DNA of 64,000 nt, taken from the NCBI RefSeq assembly GCF_000423285.1, contig NZ_AUHR01000002.1:186001-250000 (forward strand), read 5' to 3'. The stretch is from Laribacter hongkongensis DSM 14985. GTDB lineage: Bacteria > Pseudomonadota > Gammaproteobacteria > Burkholderiales > Aquaspirillaceae. Made by a program: the position numbers and the translations under genes. Every line of letters begins with the position of its first letter. Within the stretch, counting starts at the first letter, position 1. The notes under the pieces are model-generated. The model ran no database searches. It saw nothing but the letters and a program-made list of their open reading frames with translations, and was not told the DNA's origin. Positions 9,457-17,697 of the stretch are shown here, in pieces.

Positions 9457-10803
9457 TCAGTCGTCTGCCAGATCCTCGTGTGCGGTTTCGCGGCTGGCCA
9501 GCATGGCGACCAGTGCGACCGCCGATGCAATGACCAGATACCAGGCCGGAGCCAGCTTGTTGCCCGTGACGCTGATCAGCCAGGTGGCGATGAACGGAGC
9601 CGTGCCGCCAAACAGGGCATTGGCCGAGTTGAAGCTGAAGGCAAAGCCGCTGTAGCGCACCTTGGTCGGGAAGATTTCCGACAGGAAGCTGGCCAGCGTG
9701 CCGTCGTTCATTGACAGCAGGGCGCCGAAGGCGATCTGGATCAGAAGGATGGTGATGAAGGCACCGTGGTCGAGCATGCTGAACAGCGGAACGGCCAGCA
9801 GCATGAACAGGATCGAGGCAGAAACCAGCATGGTCTTGCGGCCGAAGCGGTCGGACAGTTCGCCCATCAGGAAGATGAAGCCGATATAGGTCACCAGCGA
9901 GATGGTCGAGGCGATGAAGGAGCTCTGTTCGGTCATGCCCAGTTCTGCGGACAGATAGGTCGGCATGTAGCTGAGGATGGTGTAGAAGGCCACGGCGTTC
10001 AGGCAGGTGACACCGAAGGCGATGATGACTTTGGCGCGGTATTTGCCCAGCAGGTCGTGGATCGGCACCTTGTTTTCGACTTCACGCTTTTCCAGTGCTT
10101 CTTCCATCTGGCGGAATTTCGGCGTGTCTTGCAGGTGCACCCGGATGTAGCGGCCGATCAGGCCGAACGGGGCGGCCAGCAGGAAGGGAACGCGCCAGCC
10201 CCAGTCGTGGATCTGTTCCAGGGTCAGGAACATGTGCATGCCCGCGACGAACAGCGAACCGAACAGCAGGCCTGCTGCCGTACTGGCCGGCACGATGCTG
10301 CAATAGAGGCCGCGCTTGCCGGTGGGGGCATATTCGGCCAGGAAAGCCGAGGCTCCGGCGTATTCGCCCGAGGCGGAAAAGCCTTGGACCATGCGGATCA
10401 CCAGAAGCAGGATCGGAGCCCACATGCCGATACTGGCGTAGGAGGGCAGGAAGGCAATGCAGAAGGTGGCGCCGGACATGATCAGGATCGACCATGACAA
10501 GGCGTTGCGGCGGCCGATGCGGTCACCGATGTGACCCCAGAAAATGCCGCCGACCGGGCGTATCAGGAAGGAAATGGCAAAGACGGCGAATGCCGCCAGA
10601 AGCCCTGCGGTTTTGTCGGCCTCGGGAAAGAATACGACGGCGATCACGGCAGCAAGATAACCGTACGATGCGTAGTCGAACCATTCGACAAAGTTGCCGA
10701 TAAAACTCGCTACCGCTGCTCGCCGGAGCGCGAGCTTTTCATCAACATCGTTACGGTTGATGGTATGACCTGAGTTCGACGTAATGTCGCTATTGCTACT
10801 CAT
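9457..10803 (-). CDS. MFS transporter, metabolite:H+ symporter (MHS/ProP-like) family
   Basis: A 448-residue inner-membrane symporter with twelve predicted helices. MHS-family marks are the N-terminal SFIGNFVEWFDYASYGYLA in TM1, the motif A loop GHIGDRIGRRNAL after TM2, and VIRMVQGFSASGEYAGAS in TM4. Relatives carry proline/betaine, alpha-ketoglutarate, citrate or shikimate; which one applies here is not visible. The start at 10803 is set by a strong AAGGAG seven bases upstream; the open frame continues 58 codons further up but looks non-coding. It is monocistronic, with a long dyad upstream at 10878-10932. Confidence 0.9.
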   Translation of the reverse strand: MSSNSDITSNSGHTINRNDVDEKLALRRAAVASFIGNFVEWFDYASYGYLAAVIAVVFFPEADKTAGLLAAFAVFAISFLIRPVGGIFWGHIGDRIGRRNALSWSILIMSGATFCIAFLPSYASIGMWAPILLLVIRMVQGFSASGEYAGASAFLAEYAPTGKRGLYCSIVPASTAAGLLFGSLFVAGMHMFLTLEQIHDWGWRVPFLLAAPFGLIGRYIRVHLQDTPKFRQMEEALEKREVENKVPIHDLLGKYRAKVIIAFGVTCLNAVAFYTILSYMPTYLSAELGMTEQSSFIASTISLVTYIGFIFLMGELSDRFGRKTMLVSASILFMLLAVPLFSMLDHGAFITILLIQIAFGALLSMNDGTLASFLSEIFPTKVRYSGFAFSFNSANALFGGTAPFIATWLISVTGNKLAPAWYLVIASAVALVAMLASRETAHEDLADD

Positions 10804-11162
10804 GTCATGTCTCCTTGGTCTATGCGAAATCGGGAGGCAATCCTGAATGGATTTCAAAGAAAACAGTCTGTGCGGAGTCACCTCACAAAATGACCATTCA
10901 ATATTTGCATGAATGATGATTTTGTCAGGTGATGCCTGAATCATTCTGTGAGACTTGTCAGAAATCCGAAATTGCAAGTCGGAGACTGCTGTTTGGGCCG
11001 GGAAATATTACATACTGTTACATCGGTTGTATGTTGCGTTATATCAACCTGTATCGATAAATGGTCAAATCCTTATGATGAATCAAGGGTTACCCGAAAA
11101 TTGCTTATTAACAAAGTTAATTTCTGTTCCTTGAAAATCAACGGGTTTTCTTCACGCGATAA
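10804..11162. other. AT-rich intergenic region upstream of the MFS gene
   Basis: About 360 bases with no convincing gene and visibly lower GC than its neighbours. It holds the long dyad at 10878-10932 and a CRP-like element TGTGA-GACTTG-TCAGA at 10947-10962 (one mismatch in the second half-site). Further out there is a small inverted pair, ACATAC/GTATGT, around 11010-11035. A 75-codon frame at 10948-11175 has no ribosome site and an unlikely composition. Confidence 0.6.
10878..10932. promoter_or_regulatory. 55-base imperfect inverted repeat in the MFS transporter promoter region
   Basis: Left arm 10878-10900 and right arm 10910-10932 are complementary at 20 of 23 positions around a 9-base AT-rich centre (ATATTTGCA). 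The arms begin TCACCT... and end ...AGGTGA. The dyad lies 75-129 bases upstream of the MFS start. It could bind a dimer of dimers or fold as a leader hairpin. Confidence 0.55.
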
Positions 11163-11197
11163 AAAACCATCCTGATTCAGGTAATCAGGATGGTTTT
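11163..11197 (-). terminator. Strong intrinsic terminator of the FtsZ-like gene
   Basis: Perfect 15-base arms (AAAACCATCCTGATT and its complement) around the loop CAGGT. On the minus strand the hairpin ends in a run of six or more U. It lies 17 bases beyond the stop of the minus-strand FtsZ-like gene and separates it from the MFS promoter region. Confidence 0.9.
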
Positions 11198-11213
11198 CTC
11201 GACAAACGGTAGA

Positions 11214-13385
11214 TCAGGCGGAATGGCGTGCTTGGTCGGCCACGTATTCGTTCAGCGAGACAATCTTGGTCTTGCCGACGCGGTGCCGGTAAATCTCACG
11301 CAGATACCTGATGGTTTTCTTGATGCTGTCACGGCTCAGACGGATGTCGTTGATCGATACGAATTTGTCCGGATTATGAATCAGCTCGCGATATTTCTTT
11401 TCGTACATCGGCTTGATTGCATACCAGTTGGTATCAAGGATCTTGGCCGGGTTTTCGTGCGGTTCCAGCATGCCGTCGAGCCGGCTTTCATCAAAATGCT
11501 CGCTGGTAATGAAATCGAGGATTTCCTTGTCGAGGCTTTCGTCATACCGGTACTGGTCAACGGCAAAACAGCGCTTGATGAAGGCCACGATCAGGGTCAG
11601 GAAATCGTCGCTCAGGCACGGGCTCTTGACGACCAGCGTGGTCAGCGACAGGTTGGCCGAGGCGCCGATCACCAGCGCATAGCGTTTGAGCGTGGTGTTG
11701 GGGAACAGGTTGTTGAGGTGGGTCTTGAGGCGGTTGAGGTCGGTGTATGCGAGCTTGTAGCCCTTGGGCAGCGACACGATGGTGACGATCGACGAGCAGT
11801 TCTTGAAGAAGAACAGTTCCCGCAGCTGCTCGGCATCAAAGCCCGACTGGCGGTACTGGTCGAGTGCTGCGCGATAACGCTGCGATTCGATCGGCAGCAG
11901 GCTGATGCCCTCAATGGCCTGGGTGGTGCGATTGAAGTGCGGCAGTTCGATCGAACGGAAGAAGAGGTCGTCGATGTCCAGCCCGCCGTTGTGTTCCGGC
12001 AAGGCCAGCGGATCGGATACGACCGATTCGGCATAGGCGACGGCCACGGGGCCGGCAAGGCTCATGAAGAGGTCGTTGGCATCCAGGCGGATGGTTTCGC
12101 CGATGTCGATGCCGGCATTGCGGAAATAGTTCTGGTCGTAGTCGGTGGTGACTGCCTGCGCCGTCAGGATGTTGAAGATCTGCTGCGAAATGTACTGGTT
12201 GGCATGCCGCTCCATCGCATTGACATCGATATGACCGATGCCGCTGTCCTGGTCGGATTCGGCATAGCGCATGATGTCGTTGGAGATCAGCATCATGGCG
12301 TTCCACGGGCGGATGCGGTGCATCACGCTTTCGGTATTGGCTTCTTCATTGTCGAAGTTGTAGGAAAAATCCCATTCTTCGGCGAGGTACTTGCACAGCA
12401 GGCGGCCGGCATTGATGTGCAGGGCTTCGGCACCGCTGCTGGTCGAATCGGAAATGTTCGGCAGGATGCAGATGCCGCTGGTGAAGATCGGTTCGAACAC
12501 GAAGGAGCGGCCGCTGCCGTCGTCAATCTGGCTTTCGTCGCGCGTATCGAACGTCTTGCTCATGTACGAGTACTGCTGGGCCAGTCCGAATTCGGATGCC
12601 ATGCCGGAACCGGTGCCGCCGCCGGCACTGAAAATGTAGAAATACAGGCGTGACTGGTTGGCCTTGATGCCGCACGAATCGATCAGGTACGAGTGGATGA
12701 ATTTCCAGTCGGCGTTGGAGAAACGCTGGGTATCCTTATTGAGGATGATCTTGGCCAGATACTGGCCGAGGATCGGTGCATTGCCGGCACCACCGGCATG
12801 GACTTCGGACAAGTCCATGATTTTCATCTTGTTGTAGTCGCTGAGGAAGCTGCCGTCTCCTCCCCGGCGCGAAAACAGGATGCGGCCCTTGATGTCCTTG
12901 TCGAGGTCACCCAGCATCACCATCGGTTCGATCAGGAAGACCGGCTTGCTGACCCGGGACTGGGTGCGGGCCAGATTGCGGCGGATCCAGTTTTTCGGCT
13001 GCCGCTCGGTTTCGACGACCGGACTCTTGCTGGCTTCTTCGTGTTCGAATTCGTTGGAATAGAACTGCCGTGCGTTATAGACCAGTGAAGCCACGTCCAG
13101 TGCGATGTTCGAACCGCAACGGCCCAGGCCGATCAGGCAGACCGACGGAAACGGCTGCTCGGCATTGGCATCGTCCTGCATGTCCGTGCCCCCCAAAGGG
13201 AACACCATCGAGCGCAGTCCGTCCAGGTTGCGCAGGATCCGGTCAAAGTCCTTTTCGGTGAAATACTGGAAAGCCTCGGAGCCCTCCAGTTGCAGCTGCC
13301 CATGGATGACGGCTCCCTTGCTGGAGGGGAGCGTCTTATCGACGGGCTCAAGAAGTTCAACGGAAGTATCTGACGTCGTGGACAT
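11214..13385 (-). CDS. Large FtsZ/tubulin-superfamily GTPase of unknown role
   Basis: A 723-residue protein with the FtsZ/tubulin nucleotide-binding order. T1-like Rossmann loop: CLIGLGRCGSN (83-93). T3-like: GGAGNAP (198-204). Tubulin/FtsZ signature: SAGGGTGSG (253-261). T6-like: LISND (366-370), comparable to FtsZ PND. T7-like: RLDANDLF (433-440), where FtsZ has NxDxxD; both aspartates are kept (435, 438) but the Asn is Arg 433. Spacings between motifs are much longer than in FtsZ, and about 80 residues precede the first motif. The C-terminus lacks the FtsZ partner-binding tail. No signal peptide or membrane segment is seen. It is monocistronic with its own terminator. It may belong to the FtsZ-like/Tubulin_2 groups described in bacteria; the role is unknown. 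The start has no clear ribosome site. Confidence 0.8.
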   Translation of the reverse strand: MSTTSDTSVELLEPVDKTLPSSKGAVIHGQLQLEGSEAFQYFTEKDFDRILRNLDGLRSMVFPLGGTDMQDDANAEQPFPSVCLIGLGRCGSNIALDVASLVYNARQFYSNEFEHEEASKSPVVETERQPKNWIRRNLARTQSRVSKPVFLIEPMVMLGDLDKDIKGRILFSRRGGDGSFLSDYNKMKIMDLSEVHAGGAGNAPILGQYLAKIILNKDTQRFSNADWKFIHSYLIDSCGIKANQSRLYFYIFSAGGGTGSGMASEFGLAQQYSYMSKTFDTRDESQIDDGSGRSFVFEPIFTSGICILPNISDSTSSGAEALHINAGRLLCKYLAEEWDFSYNFDNEEANTESVMHRIRPWNAMMLISNDIMRYAESDQDSGIGHIDVNAMERHANQYISQQIFNILTAQAVTTDYDQNYFRNAGIDIGETIRLDANDLFMSLAGPVAVAYAESVVSDPLALPEHNGGLDIDDLFFRSIELPHFNRTTQAIEGISLLPIESQRYRAALDQYRQSGFDAEQLRELFFFKNCSSIVTIVSLPKGYKLAYTDLNRLKTHLNNLFPNTTLKRYALVIGASANLSLTTLVVKSPCLSDDFLTLIVAFIKRCFAVDQYRYDESLDKEILDFITSEHFDESRLDGMLEPHENPAKILDTNWYAIKPMYEKKYRELIHNPDKFVSINDIRLSRDSIKKTIRYLREIYRHRVGKTKIVSLNEYVADQARHSA

Positions 13386-13572
13386 GGCGGGTGATCCGGC
13401 TGGAACCGATGGCGGATTAGGTCAGCACCTTGTGTTGACCCTATTCGATTTCGGCAAGTCAAAAAACTGTTAGCTTATACGAACATCATGATTTGCGGGA
13501 ATACTACCGTCACAAATTTGATATTTATATAAACCGGTGCTTGACCTGATTTGCCTCGGGGCAATCAGTATG

Positions 13573-13604
13573 AAAAAAGCGGCATCATCTGATGCCGCCG
13601 GTTT
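13573..13604 (-). terminator. Intrinsic terminator after the Rieske oxygenase gene
   Basis: GCGGCATCA-TC-TGATGCCGC (13579-13598), followed on the minus strand by six U. It lies 25-50 bases past the oxygenase stop. Confidence 0.85.
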
Positions 13605-13623
13605 TGCTTTGCACATGCGGATT

Positions 13624-14727
13624 TTACAGAAACTGGCCCATTTTGCGGCGATAGAATTCATGAAAATGCTGCATGCCGTCCTCCGTGGGAGACTGGTACG
13701 GGCCGGTTTCGCTTTCTCCCCGCAACCACAGTGCCTTGCGGCCCTCGTGCATGCGGTAGCAGATTTCGTCATCCTCGACAGCCGTTTCAAAATAGGCTTT
13801 CTGCTCGGCCTCGATGAATTCCGGTTCAAACCAGACGATGTCTTCCGGATAGTAAAACTCGGTCGTGACCGTGCAGTTTTCCGGCCCTTTCGGCAAGGCA
13901 GTGCTGATTACCAGCACATGCGGATACCATTCAACCATGATGTTGGGGTAATAAGTCAGCCATATCGCACCAAACTCCGGCTGCTTTTCGGCAAAACGCT
14001 GCAATACCTGCTCATGCCAATTGGCGTATGTCTTGCTGCCTGCGTGTGACAAGCGGTTTTTTACGCCGACTGTCTGCACGTGGTATTGCTCGCCCCATTC
14101 CCATTTGAGGTCGGCGCAATTGACAAAATGCCCGAGCCCGGGGTGGAAAGGGTCGACGTGATAGTCTTCCGAATACACCTCGATGAAGGTTTTCCAGTTG
14201 AAGGCGTATTCAGTCAGGTGCGTGCTGTGGTAGGCAAAACCGGCAAAGTCGAGATGCCGGGCAACGCCAAGCCGGGACAGGTCGCGGGCAACATCGCGCC
14301 TGGCATCAAACAGCAGGCCGTTCCAGCGGGTGAGGGCTGTGGAGTTGAGCTTCAGGCACGGGGTTTCGTGAAAATGCGGTGCACCGGTCAGCTGTCCCTG
14401 GTTGTCGTAGGTCCAGCCGTGGATGTTGCAGACGATCTGCGGAGCATTGCCCCGCCCCTTGAGCATCAGTGCCTGCCGGTGCCGGCAGACATTGGACAGC
14501 AACTCGATGCTCTTTTCATTGCGTTTGAGCATCTTGCCGTGGCCCATCCATTCCAGCGTATGGAAATCACCGGCGTTCGGCACCATCAGTTCATGACCGT
14601 AATAGACCGGTGCATCGGCAAACAGGTGCTTCATTTCCAGCTCGTAATGTGCCGGGTCAAAATAGGTATGAACGGGGAGTTGCGCAGTGGATGCGCCAAG
14701 CATGCGGGCCTGAGCCAGATCAGACAT
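13624..14727 (-). CDS. Aromatic ring-hydroxylating (Rieske) oxygenase, alpha subunit-like
   Basis: A 367-residue Rieske non-haem iron oxygenase. The [2Fe-2S] ligands are CRHR and, 18 residues on, CNIHGW (about 83-106). The mononuclear iron site is seen as EDYHVDPFHPG (about 187-197, with the HxxxxH pair). Family members hydroxylate aromatic rings or demethylate quaternary amines, taking electrons from a separate reductase. No reductase, ferredoxin or beta subunit lies nearby, so the substrate is open. The ATG at 14727 is chosen because GGAG lies eight bases upstream; the frame extends 25 codons further without support. It has its own terminator. Confidence 0.9.
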   Translation of the reverse strand: MSDLAQARMLGASTAQLPVHTYFDPAHYELEMKHLFADAPVYYGHELMVPNAGDFHTLEWMGHGKMLKRNEKSIELLSNVCRHRQALMLKGRGNAPQIVCNIHGWTYDNQGQLTGAPHFHETPCLKLNSTALTRWNGLLFDARRDVARDLSRLGVARHLDFAGFAYHSTHLTEYAFNWKTFIEVYSEDYHVDPFHPGLGHFVNCADLKWEWGEQYHVQTVGVKNRLSHAGSKTYANWHEQVLQRFAEKQPEFGAIWLTYYPNIMVEWYPHVLVISTALPKGPENCTVTTEFYYPEDIVWFEPEFIEAEQKAYFETAVEDDEICYRMHEGRKALWLRGESETGPYQSPTEDGMQHFHEFYRRKMGQFL

Positions 14728-14891
14728 TATTCCCACTCCAGGGCAAAGAGTAAGACCAGCCGAATCTCGCCAAAACGAGTTTGCGGGGGACAGAAAAAGC
14801 AATGCCGGGTCGATTCATCGGCCCGACATAAAAGTGGCGGGGACTTTACCCTGGTGTGTTTTTCGGGGCAAGCCCCATCCCGGCGCAGGTT

Positions 14892-16049
14892 TCAGGCCGG
14901 CCGCCGTCGCCGCAGCAGCAGGGCCTGCGTGGCCTCATGGCGTGCGTCATCCTCGGTATGCAGGTATTTGCGGGTGGTCTGGATGCTGGCATGACGCAGG
15001 TTCTGGCTGACCACCAGCAGCGGTACGCCGGCATCCAGCTGGTGAGAGGCCGAAGTATGGCGCAGCCAGTGGGTCGAGGCATGCTGCAGCTTGGCAGCCA
15101 GCTGGGGATCGCGCTGCCGGACCACCGTGGCGACCTGCTGGAATACCTGCTTGACGATCAGGTAGATGGCCGTTGGCGACAGCGTGCTGTACTGCCCGCG
15201 ACCGATCATGCGGCAGACCAGCGGCGTAGCCTCTCCGGTGGCAGGCAGGGAAGCCAGCCCCAGATGGTCCCGGTAGCGTTGCAGGGCATCCAGCAGCTCT
15301 TCGCTGACCGGAATGTCGCCGTACTTGCCGCCCTTGCCGATCACCCGCCACCACCACAGGCCATTGCGGCGGAATATGTCGCCCATGGTCGCCCGTGCCA
15401 CTTCGCTGCGGCGCGCACCGGTCAGGTACAGCAGCTGGAACAGCCAGCGGGCCCGTTCGAAGTGGGCGATTTCCCGTTCGGAATCGACAGGCAGGGCATC
15501 CAGTTCGTCCAGCACGGTTTCCCAGACATTGATCTCCAGGTAGCGTTCCAGCGGTGCATTGGCAATCACCCCGGCCGATTTGCGACGGGACAGCGACAAG
15601 GGATTGGCCTGCATGTAACCGGCGTCGCACAGGTATTTGAACATCGCTCCCAGGATGGTCAGTGACTGCTTGATGCTGGAGGGCTTGAGCGGCCCATTGA
15701 ACGGCCGCCATTCCGGGTGGCCGTACGGGTGACGGGGCCCGACCCAGCGGCTGGCCGGCTGGGGATTGGCCAGAAAGCGCTGGTAATCCAGCAGGTCTTC
15801 CCGGTTGAGCTGCACCAGTCCCTTCTGGCGCAGTTCGCCAGCCCACATCAGCAACCGTCGCGCTTCCTTGCGGTAATTGATCAGGGTATTGGGCGAGTCT
15901 TCGAATTCGCGCAGCCAGGTCATGATCGCGGCCACATCGTCTTCAGCCGCAATCAGCTTGGGTCGGGTGCCACCAAATGCCGGGGGCAGCAGGGGCTCAT
16001 TGTCCAGCCGGGCGGGCGGGATCATGCCGGGGTAGGTCAGATGAGTCAT
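14892..16049 (-). CDS. Tyrosine-family site-specific recombinase (XerC/integrase-like)
   Basis: A 385-residue tyrosine recombinase. It has an N-terminal SAM-like core-binding domain (about 40-150, with SPNTLINYRKEARRLL) and a catalytic domain. The catalytic set is visible in order: Arg in TGARRSEV, Lys in IGKGGKYG, HWLRHT (HxxR), LRHASIQTT (His), and Tyr in RKYLHTE. It is longer than XerC/XerD (about 300), with a 50-residue N-terminal lead and an insertion before the catalytic domain. Its start overlaps the stop of the upstream KfrA-like gene by four bases (ATGA), so the two are translationally coupled. No phage genes are near and no attachment site was seen. Confidence 0.9.
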   Translation of the reverse strand: MTHLTYPGMIPPARLDNEPLLPPAFGGTRPKLIAAEDDVAAIMTWLREFEDSPNTLINYRKEARRLLMWAGELRQKGLVQLNREDLLDYQRFLANPQPASRWVGPRHPYGHPEWRPFNGPLKPSSIKQSLTILGAMFKYLCDAGYMQANPLSLSRRKSAGVIANAPLERYLEINVWETVLDELDALPVDSEREIAHFERARWLFQLLYLTGARRSEVARATMGDIFRRNGLWWWRVIGKGGKYGDIPVSEELLDALQRYRDHLGLASLPATGEATPLVCRMIGRGQYSTLSPTAIYLIVKQVFQQVATVVRQRDPQLAAKLQHASTHWLRHTSASHQLDAGVPLLVVSQNLRHASIQTTRKYLHTEDDARHEATQALLLRRRRPA

Positions 16050-17059
16050 GTCGGTGCATCCAGTGCCGGCAACGACGGATGGGCGGCCAGTTCCTGGCGG
16101 GCAACGTGCAGGGCTTCATGCAGGCGCCGGGTTTCTTCACGGGCCTGTTCGAGCATGAGCAGCCGGGCGGCATGGAGTTCTTCCTGCTGGTTCAGGGTTT
16201 CGGCCAGCTCCTGCCGGCGTGCTTCGGCATGCTCCAGCGCCGTTTCCAGGCGGCTGCGCTCACCCTCGGTTTGCAGCAGCCGTTCCTGGAGTGCGGCCTG
16301 GACACTGGCGAGTTCCTGGCGGGTCCGGTCAGCCACTTGCTCCAGCCGTTTTTTCTCTGCTGCGTGTTCGCTGCGTTCGCGTTCGGCCTGCTCGTACAGC
16401 ATGGCACGCACGCCCTCCAGCCGTTCGTAGGCCAGCGTTTCGCGGCGTTCGGCCTCTTCCTGGGCCGCAACCAGCCGGGCTTCCCATTCGGTTTTCAGTG
16501 CTTCGCGCTCATCTTCCGCACGGAGGGCATCCTGCCGGCGTGCAGCCTGCTCCCGTTCCAGTTCGGCCGCCGCTGCTTCAATTGCGCGGGCCCGGGTTTC
16601 GCATTCACGCAGGCTGGCGGCCACTTCGGCCTGACTGTCGGCCAGGGCGGATTCGAGCTCCTGGCGGGCACGGGCAAGCTGTGCCAGGGCATCCTGTTGC
16701 GCGGCGAGCTCGGCCTGGCGGGCGGCCAGCTCGGCTTCAAGCGCATCTGCCCGGGCCGTGGTTTCGCGGCGGACGTTGTCGAGGTGTGTTTCGGCAATGC
16801 TGCAGGCGCGCTGCCACAGGCTTTCCATGGCGTCACCAAGTTCGGCCGGCCAGTCCGGCCGCCGGGTGGTGGATGACACGCGCGCCAGAAACCACTGGCG
16901 CCAGGCCTTGAGTTCGTTGTTGATCGTGGTGTTGGAGCCGGAGCCTAGCCGCTCACGGACATTGACCACCGTGGGCCAGGTGCCTTCGGTGACCAGTTGC
17001 TGGGCGGCGGAGCGGATGCGCGAGGCTATGTCGCTGGCGGGCATGTCGGGCAGGACCAT
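16046..17059 (-). CDS. KfrA-like DNA-binding coiled-coil protein
   Basis: A 337-residue protein with an N-terminal KfrA_N-type DNA-binding domain (about 6-60: IASRIRSAAQQLVTEGTWPTV, then RERLGSGSNTTINNELKAW). The rest is an almost unbroken alpha-helical coiled coil rich in Ala, Glu, Arg and Gln (about 90-325). Plasmid KfrA is an autorepressor and segregation-associated filament former in IncP plasmids; chromosomal copies are less understood. The ATG at 17059 is preferred; a GTG at 17068 would add three residues and neither has a clear ribosome site. Its stop overlaps the recombinase start, pointing to a joint function. Confidence 0.82.
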   Translation of the reverse strand: MVLPDMPASDIASRIRSAAQQLVTEGTWPTVVNVRERLGSGSNTTINNELKAWRQWFLARVSSTTRRPDWPAELGDAMESLWQRACSIAETHLDNVRRETTARADALEAELAARQAELAAQQDALAQLARARQELESALADSQAEVAASLRECETRARAIEAAAAELEREQAARRQDALRAEDEREALKTEWEARLVAAQEEAERRETLAYERLEGVRAMLYEQAERERSEHAAEKKRLEQVADRTRQELASVQAALQERLLQTEGERSRLETALEHAEARRQELAETLNQQEELHAARLLMLEQAREETRRLHEALHVARQELAAHPSLPALDAPT

Positions 17060-17131
17060 GGGCTGCACGCAAAAGGAGTCAATCGGATGCCGAGTGTAAC
17101 GAATTCATGAAAACGATAACAGGCGTTATTG

Positions 17132-17638
17132 TCATAATCGTACAGCGCAGACACTGGTGCGACGACTGCCGTGCGGGCGGCGTTCCGGGTCGTCGAATGT
17201 TGAAACCAGGACAAGCCCGGCGCGGCGCATCATGCCGGCCGAAGCGGCATTTTCTTCATGCCGGTCGGCCGTGATCCATGTGATGCCCCGGGTGGCGAGG
17301 GCGTCACAGGCGGCCTGCATAAGCCGGGTGCCCAGCCCCTGGCCGGCGGCTTCGCGGGACACGACAGCTTCGACCAGAAAGCCGCATTGTGCCGGTGCGA
17401 CATCGTGCGGTCGCAGGTGCGGGAAGTGGTCCTCCTGCCGGTAGACCAGTGCACCCAGGAGCCGCTGGCCATTGTCGGCCACCACGGCGCCGGCAAGTCC
17501 GGTGCGAAGCTCGTCAAGCGTGCTGGCCACACCGTCTTCCGGCAGCCAGTTCCACTGGTTGGGGCCGTGCTCCATGATCAGTCCGTGAATGGCCGTGAGG
17601 TCGTCAGGCGTGGCGGGACGCAGGGTGCAGGATGTCAT
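17132..17638 (-). CDS. GNAT-family N-acetyltransferase
   Basis: A 168-residue acetyl-CoA-dependent acetyltransferase. The acetyl-CoA pyrophosphate loop is seen in AVVSREAAGQGLGTRLMQAA (about 98-117, the Q/RxxGxG/A motif). The N-terminus (TLRPATPDDLTAIHGLI) is typical of the family. The start at 17638 is fixed by AAGGA seven bases upstream; the open frame runs a further 100 codons into the fbp terminator and is not coding. The acceptor substrate is unknown. It follows fbp on the same strand but is separated by a terminator. Confidence 0.85.
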   Translation of the reverse strand: MTSCTLRPATPDDLTAIHGLIMEHGPNQWNWLPEDGVASTLDELRTGLAGAVVADNGQRLLGALVYRQEDHFPHLRPHDVAPAQCGFLVEAVVSREAAGQGLGTRLMQAACDALATRGITWITADRHEENAASAGMMRRAGLVLVSTFDDPERRPHGSRRTSVCAVRL

Positions 17639-17654
17639 GCGGAGGTCCTTGAAA

Positions 17655-17680
17655 AGACAAAGCGCCCGGTGAAGGGCGCT
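17655..17680 (-). terminator. Intrinsic terminator downstream of fbp
   Basis: AGCGCCC-GGTGAA-GGGCGCT (17661-17680). Read on the minus strand it is followed by TTTGTCTTTTC. It ends the fbp transcript and lies just before the GNAT ribosome site. Confidence 0.75.
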
Positions 17681-17697
17681 GGCGGAGCGGGTGAAGG

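Noticed and set aside
10948-11175. A 75-codon plus-strand frame in the AT-rich intergenic region
   Set aside because: No ribosome site; it runs into the terminator hairpin of the FtsZ-like gene.
11190-12653. A 487-codon plus-strand frame opposite the FtsZ-like gene
   Set aside because: It starts inside the terminator hairpin and shows no motif, while the minus strand carries the full FtsZ/tubulin motif series.
14892-17059. Prophage or integrative element suggested by the tyrosine recombinase
   Set aside because: No structural phage genes, conjugation genes, tRNA target or direct-repeat ends are seen. Neighbours are housekeeping genes.
16046-17059. Reading the KfrA-like protein as an SMC-type ATPase
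   Set aside because: It is coiled coil throughout, with no Walker A or B motif.
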